Shown here in pieces: positions 21,606-31,344 of a stretch of 64,000 nucleotides of DNA. Position 1 is the stretch's first letter. Each line of letters begins with the position of its first letter. The notes under the pieces were generated by a model. It was not told the origin of the DNA. It saw nothing but the letters and a program-made list of their open reading frames with translations, and searched no databases. Source of the DNA: Epichloe hybrida (taxonomy: Eukaryota; Ascomycota; Sordariomycetes; Hypocreales; Clavicipitaceae); contig JAFEKR010000002.1 of the NCBI GenBank assembly GCA_019022495.1, positions 4,712,001 to 4,776,000 on the forward strand, written 5' to 3'. Both the position numbers and the translations under genes were made by a program.

Positions 21606-23423
21606 ATGGAAAACACTTCGAGTCCACTGTCCTCTGTGACGGCCTCGCCAGCGCCATCATCATCGCCCTCTTCGCCGCTCTCTCATCTTTCACAAACCCC
21701 ATCCTTGCCGGACCTGCCCATCATGGCACCAGGCACGGCCGACCGCTATCCCTCGCCTTCCTCCACGGCGGCATCAGGGACACAATCCCCCATGAAATCG
21801 CGCGAAGCCGCCGATGACAGCCCACGACCTGCCAAGAAGAGACGAGTCACGCCCCCGCGCGAGCGCACCACGGCGTATCTCGACTTGATGAAGCCGCACG
21901 AGGAGCTCACCCACCAAGACAATTTCCACATGGAAAGACTGCTTTCCGCCCTGCGCAAGAAGAAGAAGGTCGTCGTCGTGGCTGGTGCCGGCATCTCTGT
22001 GTCTGCCGGCATACCCGATTTTCGCTCGGCAAATGGTCTCTTTGCAACGCAGCGAAATCAACACAAAGTCAAGGCGTCGGGGAAGTATCTTTTTGATGCA
22101 TCCGTCTACAAACATGAATCCTCCACTTCGTCGTTCCACAACATGGTCCGGGAGATGAGTGAAATGAGCGAGGATGCTCAGCCCACCCCCTTTCATCATT
22201 TACTTGCTTCGCTGGCCCAAGAAGGACGCTTGCTGCGACTCTACTCACAAAACATCGACTGCATCGACACATCGATGAAACCACTACAAACGCAGATACC
22301 ACTGGAGCCCAAAGCTCCCTGGCCAACGGCCATACAACTGCACGGAAGTCTCGACAAAATGGTTTGCACCAAATGTGCCGAGGTTCAGCCATTCAACAGG
22401 GAGCTCTTCGATGGACCCGAAGCTCCTCTGTGCGAGTCTTGCAAGAACCTCGATGAGGTGCGCACAGCTTACGCCGGCAAGCGCAGTCATGGAATCGGAC
22501 GCCTCCGACCTCGCTTTGTCTTGTACAATGAATTCAATCCCGACGAAGATGCCATCGGCAACATCATGCGCGCTGATCTGAGGGCACGACCGGATGCAGT
22601 TTTGGTGGTAGGCACGACGCTCAAGGTTCCAGGCACGCGCCGACTCGTCAAGGAAATGTGCCAGGTTACCCGGGGCCGCAAGGACGGACTCACCGCTTGG
22701 ATCAATATCGATCCGGAACCCAAAGTGCCCGATTTCAAAGATTGTTGGGACCTGGTTGTCAAGTCAAAGTGCGATAATATCGCCAGACTGGTAGCCTTGC
22801 CACCATGGGACTGCGAAATCGGCGACGACTACCTCGTGTCAAAAGAGCAGGAACGAGAAAGGATGTCGACTCCTCCGTCCAAGCTCCAAGTGCTGCTGGA
22901 TGGCAAGCCCCGGGAGGTGGAAAATGCACAGGCGATTCCTACTCCTCGCGCAAGCCCTCGTCCTCCGGCCAGGAAACCACTTCCAGAGGCCAAGCAGACT
23001 ACGCTCTCTTTCGGGGATCAAAAGCCAAAGCCCGCAAAGCCTGCCAAGGCTGCCGCCGGCCGCCCTGGCAGGAAACCAAAACCACGCGTCAAGGCCCAGC
23101 CACCCGCCACGAACCCACTCGTGCAAACATTCAAAGCATCCAAGAATGTGTCCGACGTCGATTCCGGAAAGAAGAAGCCCTCGGGTCGCTCACCACTTCC
23201 AGATCGAAAGCCGCTCAAGCAGGGACCAAGTGTGCTTTCGTCCTTGCCGTCCCCGTGTCCCGACGGCAAGGCTGTCGAAGAGATCAAAGTGGTGGGTGTC
23301 GTCGCCCCCCAGCCGCCAACGACTACGACTACTACCATGCCTGAATATGAGTCCCAACACGAAACCATTTCTCCAAAGTCTGTCCCAAACAACATGGGCA
23401 ATCTAATTACTACCGTGAGTTGA
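21606..23423 (+). CDS. hst4: Sirtuin NAD-dependent deacetylase, Hst3/Hst4 class
   Basis: A single-exon gene of 605 residues. The sirtuin core runs from about residue 115 to 400: the NAD-binding GAGISVSAGIPDFRS (127-141), SQNID (214-218), the catalytic His in QLHGSLD (His246), and a zinc site formed by Cys254/Cys257 and Cys276/Cys279. All key residues are present, so it should be active. The class call follows from the LFATQRNQHKVKASGKYLFD-type segment and the SQNIDCID signature. Hst3/Hst4 enzymes remove acetyl from histone H3 Lys56 after S phase and protect genome stability. The Ser/Pro-rich N-terminus carries a basic nuclear-signal-like patch (RPAKKRR, residues 74-80). The C-terminal 190 residues are Lys/Pro-rich and disordered, longer than in yeast, and may bind DNA or partners. 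Confidence 0.93.
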   Translation: MENTSSPLSSVTASPAPSSSPSSPLSHLSQTPSLPDLPIMAPGTADRYPSPSSTAASGTQSPMKSREAADDSPRPAKKRRVTPPRERTTAYLDLMKPHEELTHQDNFHMERLLSALRKKKKVVVVAGAGISVSAGIPDFRSANGLFATQRNQHKVKASGKYLFDASVYKHESSTSSFHNMVREMSEMSEDAQPTPFHHLLASLAQEGRLLRLYSQNIDCIDTSMKPLQTQIPLEPKAPWPTAIQLHGSLDKMVCTKCAEVQPFNRELFDGPEAPLCESCKNLDEVRTAYAGKRSHGIGRLRPRFVLYNEFNPDEDAIGNIMRADLRARPDAVLVVGTTLKVPGTRRLVKEMCQVTRGRKDGLTAWINIDPEPKVPDFKDCWDLVVKSKCDNIARLVALPPWDCEIGDDYLVSKEQERERMSTPPSKLQVLLDGKPREVENAQAIPTPRASPRPPARKPLPEAKQTTLSFGDQKPKPAKPAKAAAGRPGRKPKPRVKAQPPATNPLVQTFKASKNVSDVDSGKKKPSGRSPLPDRKPLKQGPSVLSSLPSPCPDGKAVEEIKVVGVVAPQPPTTTTTTMPEYESQHETISPKSVPNNMGNLITTVS

Positions 23424-24065
23424 ATCCCAAAAGGAAATGGGTCAATTATTGTTCATCGAAGGCGGCATTTATGAAGGAGTTTATTCGACCACGGCATCAA
23501 CATCTCATAGAGGAGTGAGAGGCTCCCCCTCAAGGTGTTTGGGTGTGTTTGGGCGTTCCGGGAATGGAATTTGGTATTATAGATGACGAAAATGTTGACT
23601 GTACTGTGTGTACATTTTCGATGGTCGACCACACTAGCACAAGCTGCCCATGAAGAAGTATGCTTCATGTGCTGCGAGAGAGATGAATTTTTTTCTTTCA
23701 ATTCCTAATGTCTAAATATCATTTTCTATGCCTTCATTTTCGAATCCATACGAACTCGTAAGATTGATGACTTGTTGAGATGACAGGCAACATGTCCAGT
23801 GGTCTCATCCTTGTCATGCGGCCATTTCATGGCACCACCCAAACGTAAACAGAAAAGGACGGAGTGACCCTCGCTAAAGTGACATCCAGCCTGGCCTCTT
23901 AGCTCAAGACATGAGACACTCACATGCACAAAGGACCTGGGATATATGCTGGAACAAACCATCTCCGCTGGTCCAATGGAGCGAGAACGATCCCACGAGA
24001 CGATTGCCTCCTGCATAAGTTCTTTTTTCTAATAAAAAAGTCTTCTGTTATGAAGAGCAAAATAA
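23424..24065. other. Intergenic region before the 5S gene
   Basis: I see no gene. It contains the sirtuin 3' flank; no repeat stands out. Confidence 0.5.
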
Positions 24066-24184
24066 ACATACAACACCGGGTATTCGCTGGTCGTCACCGA
24101 CCCAGCTACTAATCCGGCGCTCGCCAGATTCTCCTGGGAGATCGGACGGGATCCCGATCATTACTAGCGGCTGTGGTCGTATGT
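24066..24184 (-). rRNA. 5S ribosomal RNA (dispersed, variant sequence)
   Basis: A 119-nt unit on the minus strand. It begins ACATACGACCA and ends GGTGTTGTATGT, and these ends pair as helix I. It contains the GATCGGGATCCCGTCCG stretch typical of fungal 5S and the nearly invariant GGGTCGGTGACGACCAGCG element that forms the internal promoter and loop E. The 5' third (CAGCCGCTAGTAATG) and the segment around GAGAATCTGGCGAGCG depart from common ascomycete 5S sequences, so this is either one of several 5S variants kept by the genome or a decaying copy. T-rich sequence follows on the minus strand (TTATTTT, then CTTTTTTATT), as a Pol III stop would need. Dispersed single 5S genes are normal in filamentous ascomycetes. 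Confidence 0.82.
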
Positions 24185-24993
24185 GAAAGACCACCTAATA
24201 GAATTGCTTTATGAAACCATGGAGTATCTACTAGAGCCAACGAGCTGACGAACCTCCAACTTTAGCCTTGGATGCTCGTCACGTGTCTGTCTTTCGAGCA
24301 AGAGGCACCGGCACACGAGACGCCATGTTGTGAATTAATGTTCATGGAAGGCTCTGAGGACGCGAGGATGTGCCCAGACGGCAAGACTGGTGTTTTTGGA
24401 AGCATGCATACGAATACTATACTATCCCAACCACGATTTGGCCACCCCTTGCCTACTGCGCGGGGAACATGGGAAAAAGGATGGCCAGAAAAAAATAAGA
24501 CAAAAGAGCGTCTAGTCTTTGGGATGCTGCAAAAGGAAATGACCTGAACCCCGGCTTGGTACGTGGCAATGACAATGGAGCTTGTTCGCTTTGCTTTCTA
24601 GTCTTTGTTCTTAGAGTCCTCTGGTGCGAGACAGGCCTGGATTGATCATTGCTATAGAGTTTTACTTGATGCGGGTTTGGCATGTCATGGCCTTGGCCTT
24701 GGTCTTTTCCCTGCTTCGTTCGCATTTGTGGTTTGTCCATGTCATGTCAGGTAAGGAGGGGAATGAGCCGCTGTCTTGGTTTGTTTTTTCCCAATGACTA
24801 CATCTTTTCCTCTAATTTTTTTTTTAATTACTTTTCGTGTGTGGTCTCTGCATTCGTGATTCAAAGGCGGCGAGGAAGCATCGTGAGGCTATTCATGCTG
24901 GATTAATATCCACGGCGTGGAACCTTACTGTCTCTTTACACTTGGGATGCTTTCGTATGGTAAATGTTTCATCTGACATTAAGTATGCTGCTA
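24185..24993. other. Intergenic region
   Basis: No gene could be supported. The short reading frames here lack similarity to anything I know. Confidence 0.5.
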
Positions 24994-25057
24994 TCATGGC
25001 GTCCTGGGACGAAAACAAGGGAATAAAAGAAACCCCCTACAGCAGAACTTAGACATG

Positions 25058-25711
25058 TCAATCTTGATCCACAGATTCATACAGCGCGCGGACACTCCCG
25101 TATCCGAGTTCCCCTTTGCGTCTACCCGTTCCACAACATACGTGAACGATAGCCTCCTCGGCCCCCAGGTCTTGCCAGACATGTAAAAAGGCCCACCAGA
25201 CTCCGACGTGTAGAGAAACTCGCTCGCGCAATAGAGACGGGTGCCGATAAGTTGTGGCTCCCAGCCAAAGTGGCCACCGGCCAACGACTCTATCGGGAAG
25301 CTGGAGCAGTGGGAAGTCGTTGAACCGTACTGCGTGGAACTTGACGCAATGCTCACATACCCAACGGTTTGGCACATCTCTCGCGTGACACATGAGATAC
25401 TGTAGAGCTTGGTAACGATGCCGAAGAAGATTGCTATAGTCGAGGCCACAGCGGTCTTTCAGAATATTCCGCATGGTATGGCATGTTTGCGCAAACGTGA
25501 ATACGCTGTGCAGGGGTAACTCGTCTGCGATTTGAAGTATCATCAGGATGGGCAACTGGAGCAATGCCACCTCATCGTCTTGTGGTGATCCGTTCTGGCC
25601 CTGTGATCATGTTTGCAACTGGAGCAATGCTACCTCATCGTCTTGTGGTGACCCGTTCGGGTCCTGTGGCCATGTTTGCAACAGTACGTCAAGTATACCT
25701 AAAGCGCTCAT
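25058..25711 (-). pseudogene. F-box-like gene, broken by an in-frame stop in a 63-bp duplication or carrying a new intron
   Basis: From an ATG at 25711 the minus-strand frame runs MSALGILDVLLQTW, then meets a TGA at 25607-25609, and continues open in the same frame to 25058. After the stop comes an F-box motif, QLPILMILQIADELPLHS, then VFTFAQTCHTMRNIL, and further on CEHCVKFH, the usual layout of fungal F-box proteins that recruit targets to SCF ubiquitin ligases. The stop lies in the second of two 63-bp tandem copies (25615-25677 and 25552-25614). The duplicated segment contains GAG|GT, so splicing between the copies would remove the stop and restore a frame of about 190 residues. The alternative frame ending at 24994 also looks protein-like downstream of about 25,290, so a second frameshift is possible. 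A plain pseudogene is the cautious reading. Confidence 0.6.
25552..25677 (-). repeat. 63-bp tandem duplication within the F-box-like gene
   Basis: 25552-25614 and 25615-25677 match at all but about six positions. The length is a multiple of three. One difference changes TGG to TGA in the downstream copy (minus strand). Confidence 0.93.
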
Positions 25712-26144
25712 ATGTAAATTTGGGTGTTCAGTACGAGGAGCGAAGAGTTTTTTGTGTGCGAGAAAGGAATACGCTCTGTCAGGAAGGGGATGTGACGTCG
25801 ACTTATGCTGCGAGCAAAACTCGAACAAATTCGAGTTTAACTGCGGTCGCGAACTATGGTATCTCTTTCTGCACTGGCCAATTTGTAACGTAGGCAGGAC
25901 CTTGTGGAGGAAAGTGGGATTGACTTATCTTTGCTTGGCCTCGGAACCTGAAGGCGTAAAGTGGTAGAGTGTTGCTTTTGAAATTATCACATGACAGTTT
26001 AGAGAGCCAGTCCATCGAAAGACGTCAAAAGTAAATAGGGAGATGAAAGTAACGGGGACTGCTACTCAAAAGCCATCTCAGCACGCCCTCTTAACAATGT
26101 TGTAATCTTGTATTCAATAAAAGTGTCGCCTTTGCGCCGCCGGA
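25712..26144. other. Intergenic region
   Basis: This holds the F-box-like gene's upstream flank and the 3' flank of the DUF7053 gene. No gene is visible. Confidence 0.5.
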
Positions 26145-26769
26145 TCATGAGTTTAGTCGAACGTTTTCCACCATCTTTTCATGTATGCCCCTCCACCCGG
26201 ACTCGCAAGTGCTTCTCATAACACCAAGAAGGAGCCGCGAGCACTTGATGACGGCATCTTCCTTCAACTGATGACCACCACCCTCTGGTTTCTCTTCAAT
26301 GGTCCAGACAGTCTCCATGGTGATGTTCAGAGGGCCCCGTATCCTCACAAACACGCCCTTGTCGAGATTGATAAACTCATAGGTGCTGACGGCATCCGAG
26401 TCCCATAGCCCAGCCGGAAGAGCGTGGACTTTATCCGTGACTTGGTAGCACTTGGGCGGTGCGATGCCAGTGAGGCCGCGATGGCTGGGCAGCTGTGGTT
26501 CAGACGAACTGGCAGGAGTGTCGATGACTTCATATTTGATCATGTGAGGATTGCATTGTATGAAGAAGACATGTTCGTGGAGCATCTCCACGCCCTTGGC
26601 CGGGTTCGCGCCTGCAGAGAGGGGACTGGCATGCTGGATTACATGGGTCGTGGTGAACAAGGCTGGAGTGCAGAATCAGTATTGGCGAAGCCATCAATGT
26701 CTTTGTCTTGTTCTCATGGTATTTGAGTGAAGGAGCGAGGGGGCGGCAAATGGACATCTTACAAGACAT
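26145..26769 (-). CDS. DUF7053 domain protein, two exons with a 7-nt first coding exon
   Basis: The main exon (26145-26662) is open but has no ATG before the conserved start, only a TTG. A 100-bp intron (26663-26762) with GTAAG donor, TACTGAT branch-like sequence and CTCCAG acceptor joins it to a 7-nt coding exon, 26763-26769 (ATGTCTT). The product, 174 residues, then starts MSSLFTTTHVIQHASPL, as expected for this fungal family, whose members start with MSS-type residues, a TTV/TTH block and then PLPPG-like residues. Later blocks also fit: ECNP-like QCNPHMI, KCYQVTDKVHALPAGLW and a C-terminal VIKCSRLLLGVM. The domain is common in ascomycetes and has no known function; the fold is probably related to lipid-binding START/SRPBCC proteins, which is inference. 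Coding strand and splice phase agree, so the model is good. Confidence 0.8.
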
Positions 26770-27398
26770 ATCGTGACAGAGAAAGTGGTGGGTGGTGGGT
26801 GGGTGGTACCGGCGTACACGTACACAAGGAAGAGAAGAGCAGCGCAGAAAGGAACCGCTCGTTTGGATGAGGCACGAGAGACGAAGGATATGAGGAGTGT
26901 CGAGTCGGTAAAAATGGTAATCAAGTTGTCAACTTACAAGGTCAAGTGCCGAATGTAATGTCAAGGTCAAGCAAGTACCGAGTACCAAGTTGTCAAGTGT
27001 CAGTTGTCAAGTGTCGGGCATTATTACTTGGGCAGGTGGTACCTGGTGCCTACAGTCCAGTCCGCATGTACCGTTTACACATGCGGACCACAAGGACAAA
27101 GAGAAGGCGCCCATGTACTTGCTATCCATGTGACCTCGCGTGGCTCTTTGTTGGCGCTACAGAGTACGGGCTACTGCTTACATACTCTGTACATGTACAT
27201 AGTACTTGACTGTGATGGGATGGGACCGTGGTACAAGTACCTACTCACTTGCCTCTTTTGCCTCCCACGTCTCACGTCCCACGTCCCACCTCGTACGTGA
27301 ACTTTGTCCTCTACCAGTCGCACATTAATTGACCAACAATTGCATTCAATCGCCGCCCACCCCCCCGTAGAATGAACCCTCTCTGAAAATCTGCCGCA
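26770..27398. promoter_or_regulatory. Divergent promoter region, DUF7053 / SNM1
   Basis: The 629 bp between two diverging genes include several GTCAAGTG(T/C) repeats (26940-27020) and a CTCTGTACATGTACATAGTAC inverted stretch near 27,190, related to the palindromes elsewhere in the window. No gene is visible. Confidence 0.5.
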
Positions 27399-29969
27399 AT
27401 GCCCGCCGCGGCCAAGTCGAACCGTTCTGTCACCCCACGAAAGCCTACCTCTGCCATCTCTTTAACAAGGAAACCAGCCAAACCGAATGCCAGCATTCTG
27501 AGTTTCTTCCAGAAGACGCAGCGCCCAGAGGACTCTCTCTTTGTGGGAGCAACGATCGGCGTCGTTCCCAAGGATGACGATATCTACCATCGAGATGATG
27601 AGCACCGCTTCAACGAATCGGCGTCGCCCAACAAGAAGAGAAGACTAAGCCAGGAGAGTTCGACATGGCAAGAGAACGGCGATGCTGTAGTTGTACAAAA
27701 AAGCCCTATTGTTCCTGCGAAAGATATAAAACGAGACAAGCCAGCCAAGCCGCGACTGAACGTGCCCTTCGTCATAGACTCTGAAAGCGAGGACGAGGAC
27801 CAAGATGTGGACCAAGGAGAGCGTACGGATAACGGACCCGGCAAATTGAAGCAAGTCCCAGCACAGAGTTGCGATCAAGACAATCCCAATCCTGCCAGCG
27901 CCAAATATTTAAAACCTGACGACTCCTCCGTTCTGCAGCCGAGTCCAAAGAGAAAGGCGGTACCGGATTTCAACAACAGAAAGGACTCCATGTACGACCA
28001 ATTTTCCGACCTCGAAAATCTGGACGAAACAGACGGATTGGACTTGGATGAATTTGAAGGCGAGGAAATGCGAGAACGAAGATTCATGCGTGAACAAGCA
28101 CGACTGGAGGCTGAAGAAGCTGGTACGGCACTGATGGAAGACTTTGGCGATGATCCATTCCAAGATGATTCTGCCGCTGCCGAGTGCTGTCCCATTTGCA
28201 ATGGTAGCCTGAAGAACATCTCAATGGATGAAGCTACTCGGCATGTCAACTCATGCCTCGACGGCATTCCAAATCCATTGCCGTCCGATGTGGACCACGA
28301 AAAGCCCGCGCCGCCCCATGTCGAAGTCGAAGCTGCTGAGATAAGTAAGCGATTTGCCCGTGCTGCCGTTCCGAGACCAGGTCAAGCCAATCCCTTCGAG
28401 CTGAGCAACGACAACGACAGTGACAACAGCGAGAGCAAGAGCAAGGAATTCAAGAAGTCGGCCTTTTCAAAGCTCATGTCGAACAAGGCCGAAGATTCCG
28501 CTTGGGCAGTTGCTGCTGCCGCCGAGAATGCGTCAAGAGGGCGTCCGGCCTACGAAAGGACATGCCCGTTTTACAAGATCATTCCAGGATTCAATATTTG
28601 CGTCGATGCTTTTCGCTACGGTGCTGTCAAAGGATGCGAGGCGTACTTCCTGAGCCATTTCCACAGCGACCATTATATTGGCCTCACGGCAAACTGGATG
28701 CATGGCCCAATCTACTGCAGCAAAGTCACGGGCAGTCTGGTCAAGCAGCAGCTTAGAACTGCGGCGAAATGGGTAGTGGCACTGGAATTTGATAAGTCTT
28801 ACGATATCCCGGGGACGGGAGGCGCCACAGTAACCATGATTCCAGCAAACCACTGCCCTGGCAGCTCACTGTTCCTTTTCCAAAAGCCCACAGAAAAGGG
28901 CACGAGTCGGCGAGGCAAGCGGATTCTTCACTGCGGCGACTTTCGGGCGTGTCCAGCTCATGTGAAGCATCCGCTCCTGAAGCCCGAGATCAAGGATTTG
29001 GCCACCGGTAAGCTGAGCCAGCAAGTGATCGATATTTGTTATCTCGACACCACATACCTCAACCCGAAATACTCGTTCCCACCACAAGATGATGTCATCA
29101 AAGCTTGTGCCGATTTATGTGCCTCCCTATCGCCCAATCCTGATAGCAAGGATGGTCTCTGGGAGAAGAATGCGAAAGAAGAGGGCACGCAAGCTGTGAG
29201 CAAGTATTTTCAGAGCACGAAGCAGAGCGACGACAAGGCGGAAGAAAAGCAGGTTAAGCTCGGACAGCGGCTTCTCGTAATCTGTGGAACATATTCCATC
29301 GGGAAGGAACGCATATGCATTGCCATTGCCAAAGCGTTGAAGACCAAAATCTTTGCGAATCCAGGCAAGATGAGGATTTGCAAGCAGCTTGACGATCCAG
29401 AGCTTGCTGCACTGCTGACGACCAATCCCGTAGAAGCTCAGGTCCACATGCAGTCACTCATGGAAATCCGTGCAGAGACGCTACAAGAATATCTGAATGG
29501 ATACAAACCGCATTTCAGCCGCATCGTGGGCTTTCGACCGACCGGATGGACCTTCCGACCAGCGAACGGCAAGCAAATATCCGCAAACACGTCCCCGTCC
29601 ACCATATCTACCCAGCAATTGTTGCACGGGAAGGTCTGGAGGACGAGGTTTGCGTACAAAGACTTTGTCGCGCAGCGGGGCAGCACCAAAGAAGCCATGT
29701 GCTTTGGCGTGCCATATTCAGAGCACAGCAGCTTTCGAGAGCTGACCATGTTCATAATGAGTTTGAGGATAGAAAAAGTCATCCCAACCGTAAACATCGG
29801 CAGCGAGCAGTCGAGGAAAAGAATGAAGGCGTGGCTTGATCGATGGTCATCGGAGCGAAGGCGAGGAGGTCCCGCTCGACCTTTGATAGAGGGAGAAGAC
29901 GACCCCGATGACGCAAAGATATCATTGTGGGAGGAAAAGTCTGGCACAGGAGGAGGTGTCTGGTGGTAA
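27399..29969 (+). CDS. pso2: DNA cross-link repair nuclease Snm1/Pso2 (metallo-beta-lactamase, beta-CASP)
   Basis: A single-exon gene of 856 residues. The N-terminus carries ASILSFFQK (about residues 30-38), like a PCNA-binding motif without its Gln. A UBZ-type zinc finger follows at about 263-288 (CCPICN...HVNSC). The metallo-beta-lactamase core starts near 385 and has the metal motif HFHSDH (from His420), NHCPGSS, and HCGDFR with the motif 4 Asp. The beta-CASP part supplies CGTYSIGKE, FRPTGW and PYSEHSSF with its conserved His. The active site is complete. Snm1/Pso2 is a 5'-to-3' exonuclease that trims DNA at interstrand cross-links. Unlike yeast Pso2 it has the long acidic N-terminal half (about residues 60-260). 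FAN1, another cross-link nuclease, lies at the right edge. Confidence 0.95.
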   Translation: MPAAAKSNRSVTPRKPTSAISLTRKPAKPNASILSFFQKTQRPEDSLFVGATIGVVPKDDDIYHRDDEHRFNESASPNKKRRLSQESSTWQENGDAVVVQKSPIVPAKDIKRDKPAKPRLNVPFVIDSESEDEDQDVDQGERTDNGPGKLKQVPAQSCDQDNPNPASAKYLKPDDSSVLQPSPKRKAVPDFNNRKDSMYDQFSDLENLDETDGLDLDEFEGEEMRERRFMREQARLEAEEAGTALMEDFGDDPFQDDSAAAECCPICNGSLKNISMDEATRHVNSCLDGIPNPLPSDVDHEKPAPPHVEVEAAEISKRFARAAVPRPGQANPFELSNDNDSDNSESKSKEFKKSAFSKLMSNKAEDSAWAVAAAAENASRGRPAYERTCPFYKIIPGFNICVDAFRYGAVKGCEAYFLSHFHSDHYIGLTANWMHGPIYCSKVTGSLVKQQLRTAAKWVVALEFDKSYDIPGTGGATVTMIPANHCPGSSLFLFQKPTEKGTSRRGKRILHCGDFRACPAHVKHPLLKPEIKDLATGKLSQQVIDICYLDTTYLNPKYSFPPQDDVIKACADLCASLSPNPDSKDGLWEKNAKEEGTQAVSKYFQSTKQSDDKAEEKQVKLGQRLLVICGTYSIGKERICIAIAKALKTKIFANPGKMRICKQLDDPELAALLTTNPVEAQVHMQSLMEIRAETLQEYLNGYKPHFSRIVGFRPTGWTFRPANGKQISANTSPSTISTQQLLHGKVWRTRFAYKDFVAQRGSTKEAMCFGVPYSEHSSFRELTMFIMSLRIEKVIPTVNIGSEQSRKRMKAWLDRWSSERRRGGPARPLIEGEDDPDDAKISLWEEKSGTGGGVWW

Positions 29970-30272
29970 GAACGGGACAAGCTGTATCTTGGGATATCCA
30001 ATTTCGAGCAATTCGCTGCAACCAGGCAGCCCCCAGACGTTAGGTTAGGTCTGGCGACTTGAAGAAGCATGAGCAAATGCAATAACAGTAAAACCAGTTC
30101 GAATGAACATAAATCATTAGCTCGTTATCCATTGTTCTAGACTCAAACGTCGCATAATGGCCCCATGTTGGCATGTCCTGTCCGTCGTTTGCTTTGCCCG
30201 CCAGGCGAATCGAGGCGCGGACGTAGCTTGCACCACTCCCCAAAATACACGTACACCGACATATTACAAACG

Positions 30273-30905
30273 TTACCTTGCCTTTGCCTGTTGAGCCGCC
30301 GCCTCTAGAAACCAGTCAGCTCTCCCCCCAAGTTCTCTCAAAATGACGTCGGGGCGCAAAACTCACCTCTCCTCGTCGCATCCTCCAGCAACTGCGTGTC
30401 CACAGATCCAGCAGGCAGATGAACATAGCGCACTACCGATCCTCGAATAAAGACATTCTTCACAGAGCTCTATCGAGAATCATTAAAAAAAAAATGTCAG
30501 GACAACGCCAAGATGCCTCTCATTCCGGCATCCGGCACATGTCCCACCACAAACGGGGGCGCATGAACCTCGCGAGCCGCTCCAAGTCAGGGTCAGGGGG
30601 AGAAACGCACCAGATGAGGATACTTTAGCTCCTCCACGACCGAGATATCATCCAGCTTGATGTTGAGGTACTGGTCCACGCTCTTGAGCGTCCCACGGAG
30701 CTGGATGTCGTTTTTGAGCTCCACGGTGACTTCATGGTCGATGAGGGTTTTGAAAAAACTGCGTCGTTTCGGGTAAGTTTGTGAGTGTGCTGACTTGTCG
30801 AAGAGGCAGGCATGCGTGTGGGGTGGAGGCCGGGATGAAAGGAAGAGAGAAGGTCTGGCTGCCCTCGGGATTGACGAGGGAAAGCAAGTACCTGAAGAAG
30901 AGCAT
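30273..30905 (-). CDS. lsm2: U6 snRNA-associated Sm-like protein LSM2, four exons
   Basis: Exons on the minus strand: 30892-30905, 30611-30758, 30367-30469 and 30273-30304. All three introns (133, 141, 62 bp) are GT-AG and in phase, and give 98 residues. The product starts MLFFSFFKTLIDHEVTVELK, continues with SVDQYLNIKLDD (Sm1) and VRYVHLPAG (Sm2), and ends EAAAQQAKAR. This matches LSm2 in length and in every motif. LSm2 is part of the LSm2-8 ring that binds the U6 3' end for splicing, and of the cytoplasmic LSm1-7 ring for mRNA decay. The first coding exon is only 14 nt. A TCACGTGA palindrome lies about 230 bp upstream. The gene is convergent with SNM1, 300 bp apart. Confidence 0.95.
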
Positions 30906-31344
30906 GGTGATGGTCAGGCCTTGGCCTTGGCTCACTGGCGGGTGGGATTGGAGGACGGCCCTTGAGCGGGTGGTGAGAGGATTGTTTGTGTATTGTATGA
31001 TTTGTGATTTGGGGGGTCTTGATGCGGTGAGTGAAGTATTTTCTGTGGTGAGGTGAGAGGTGTTGATAATGGCAATGTTCGAATCTTGATGTATGCCCAT
31101 TCATTTGCTGGGGTGCGGTCGCGAGCCATTGGCTCGTCACGTGATTATGCTTTCGTCCAAAGGCGTGAAGACGTCCACCGATTTGTTCTCGCCTTTTGAC
31201 ATCTTGTACAGTTGGAATAGAGTGCACTTTTTTATCGAGGCAGGTTTTTTTTTTCTCCAAGGGGGGGAGGGCTGTGCGGGATTCTTGAACTGTGTTATTA
31301 AAATCTTTGAAATATGTCGTACCATGTGTGTCAAAGTCTAAATT
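30906..31344. other. LSM2 upstream region
   Basis: This holds the promoter of LSM2 and the 3' flank of UTP12. It contains a TCACGTGA box (31137-31144) and a nearby CCATTGG at 31126-31132. Confidence 0.5.
31137..31144. promoter_or_regulatory. TCACGTGA palindrome upstream of LSM2
   Basis: The 8-bp E-box palindrome bound by Cbf1-type bHLH factors. The same core occurs upstream of UTP12/ARPC2 and RPS13 in this window. Confidence 0.5.
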
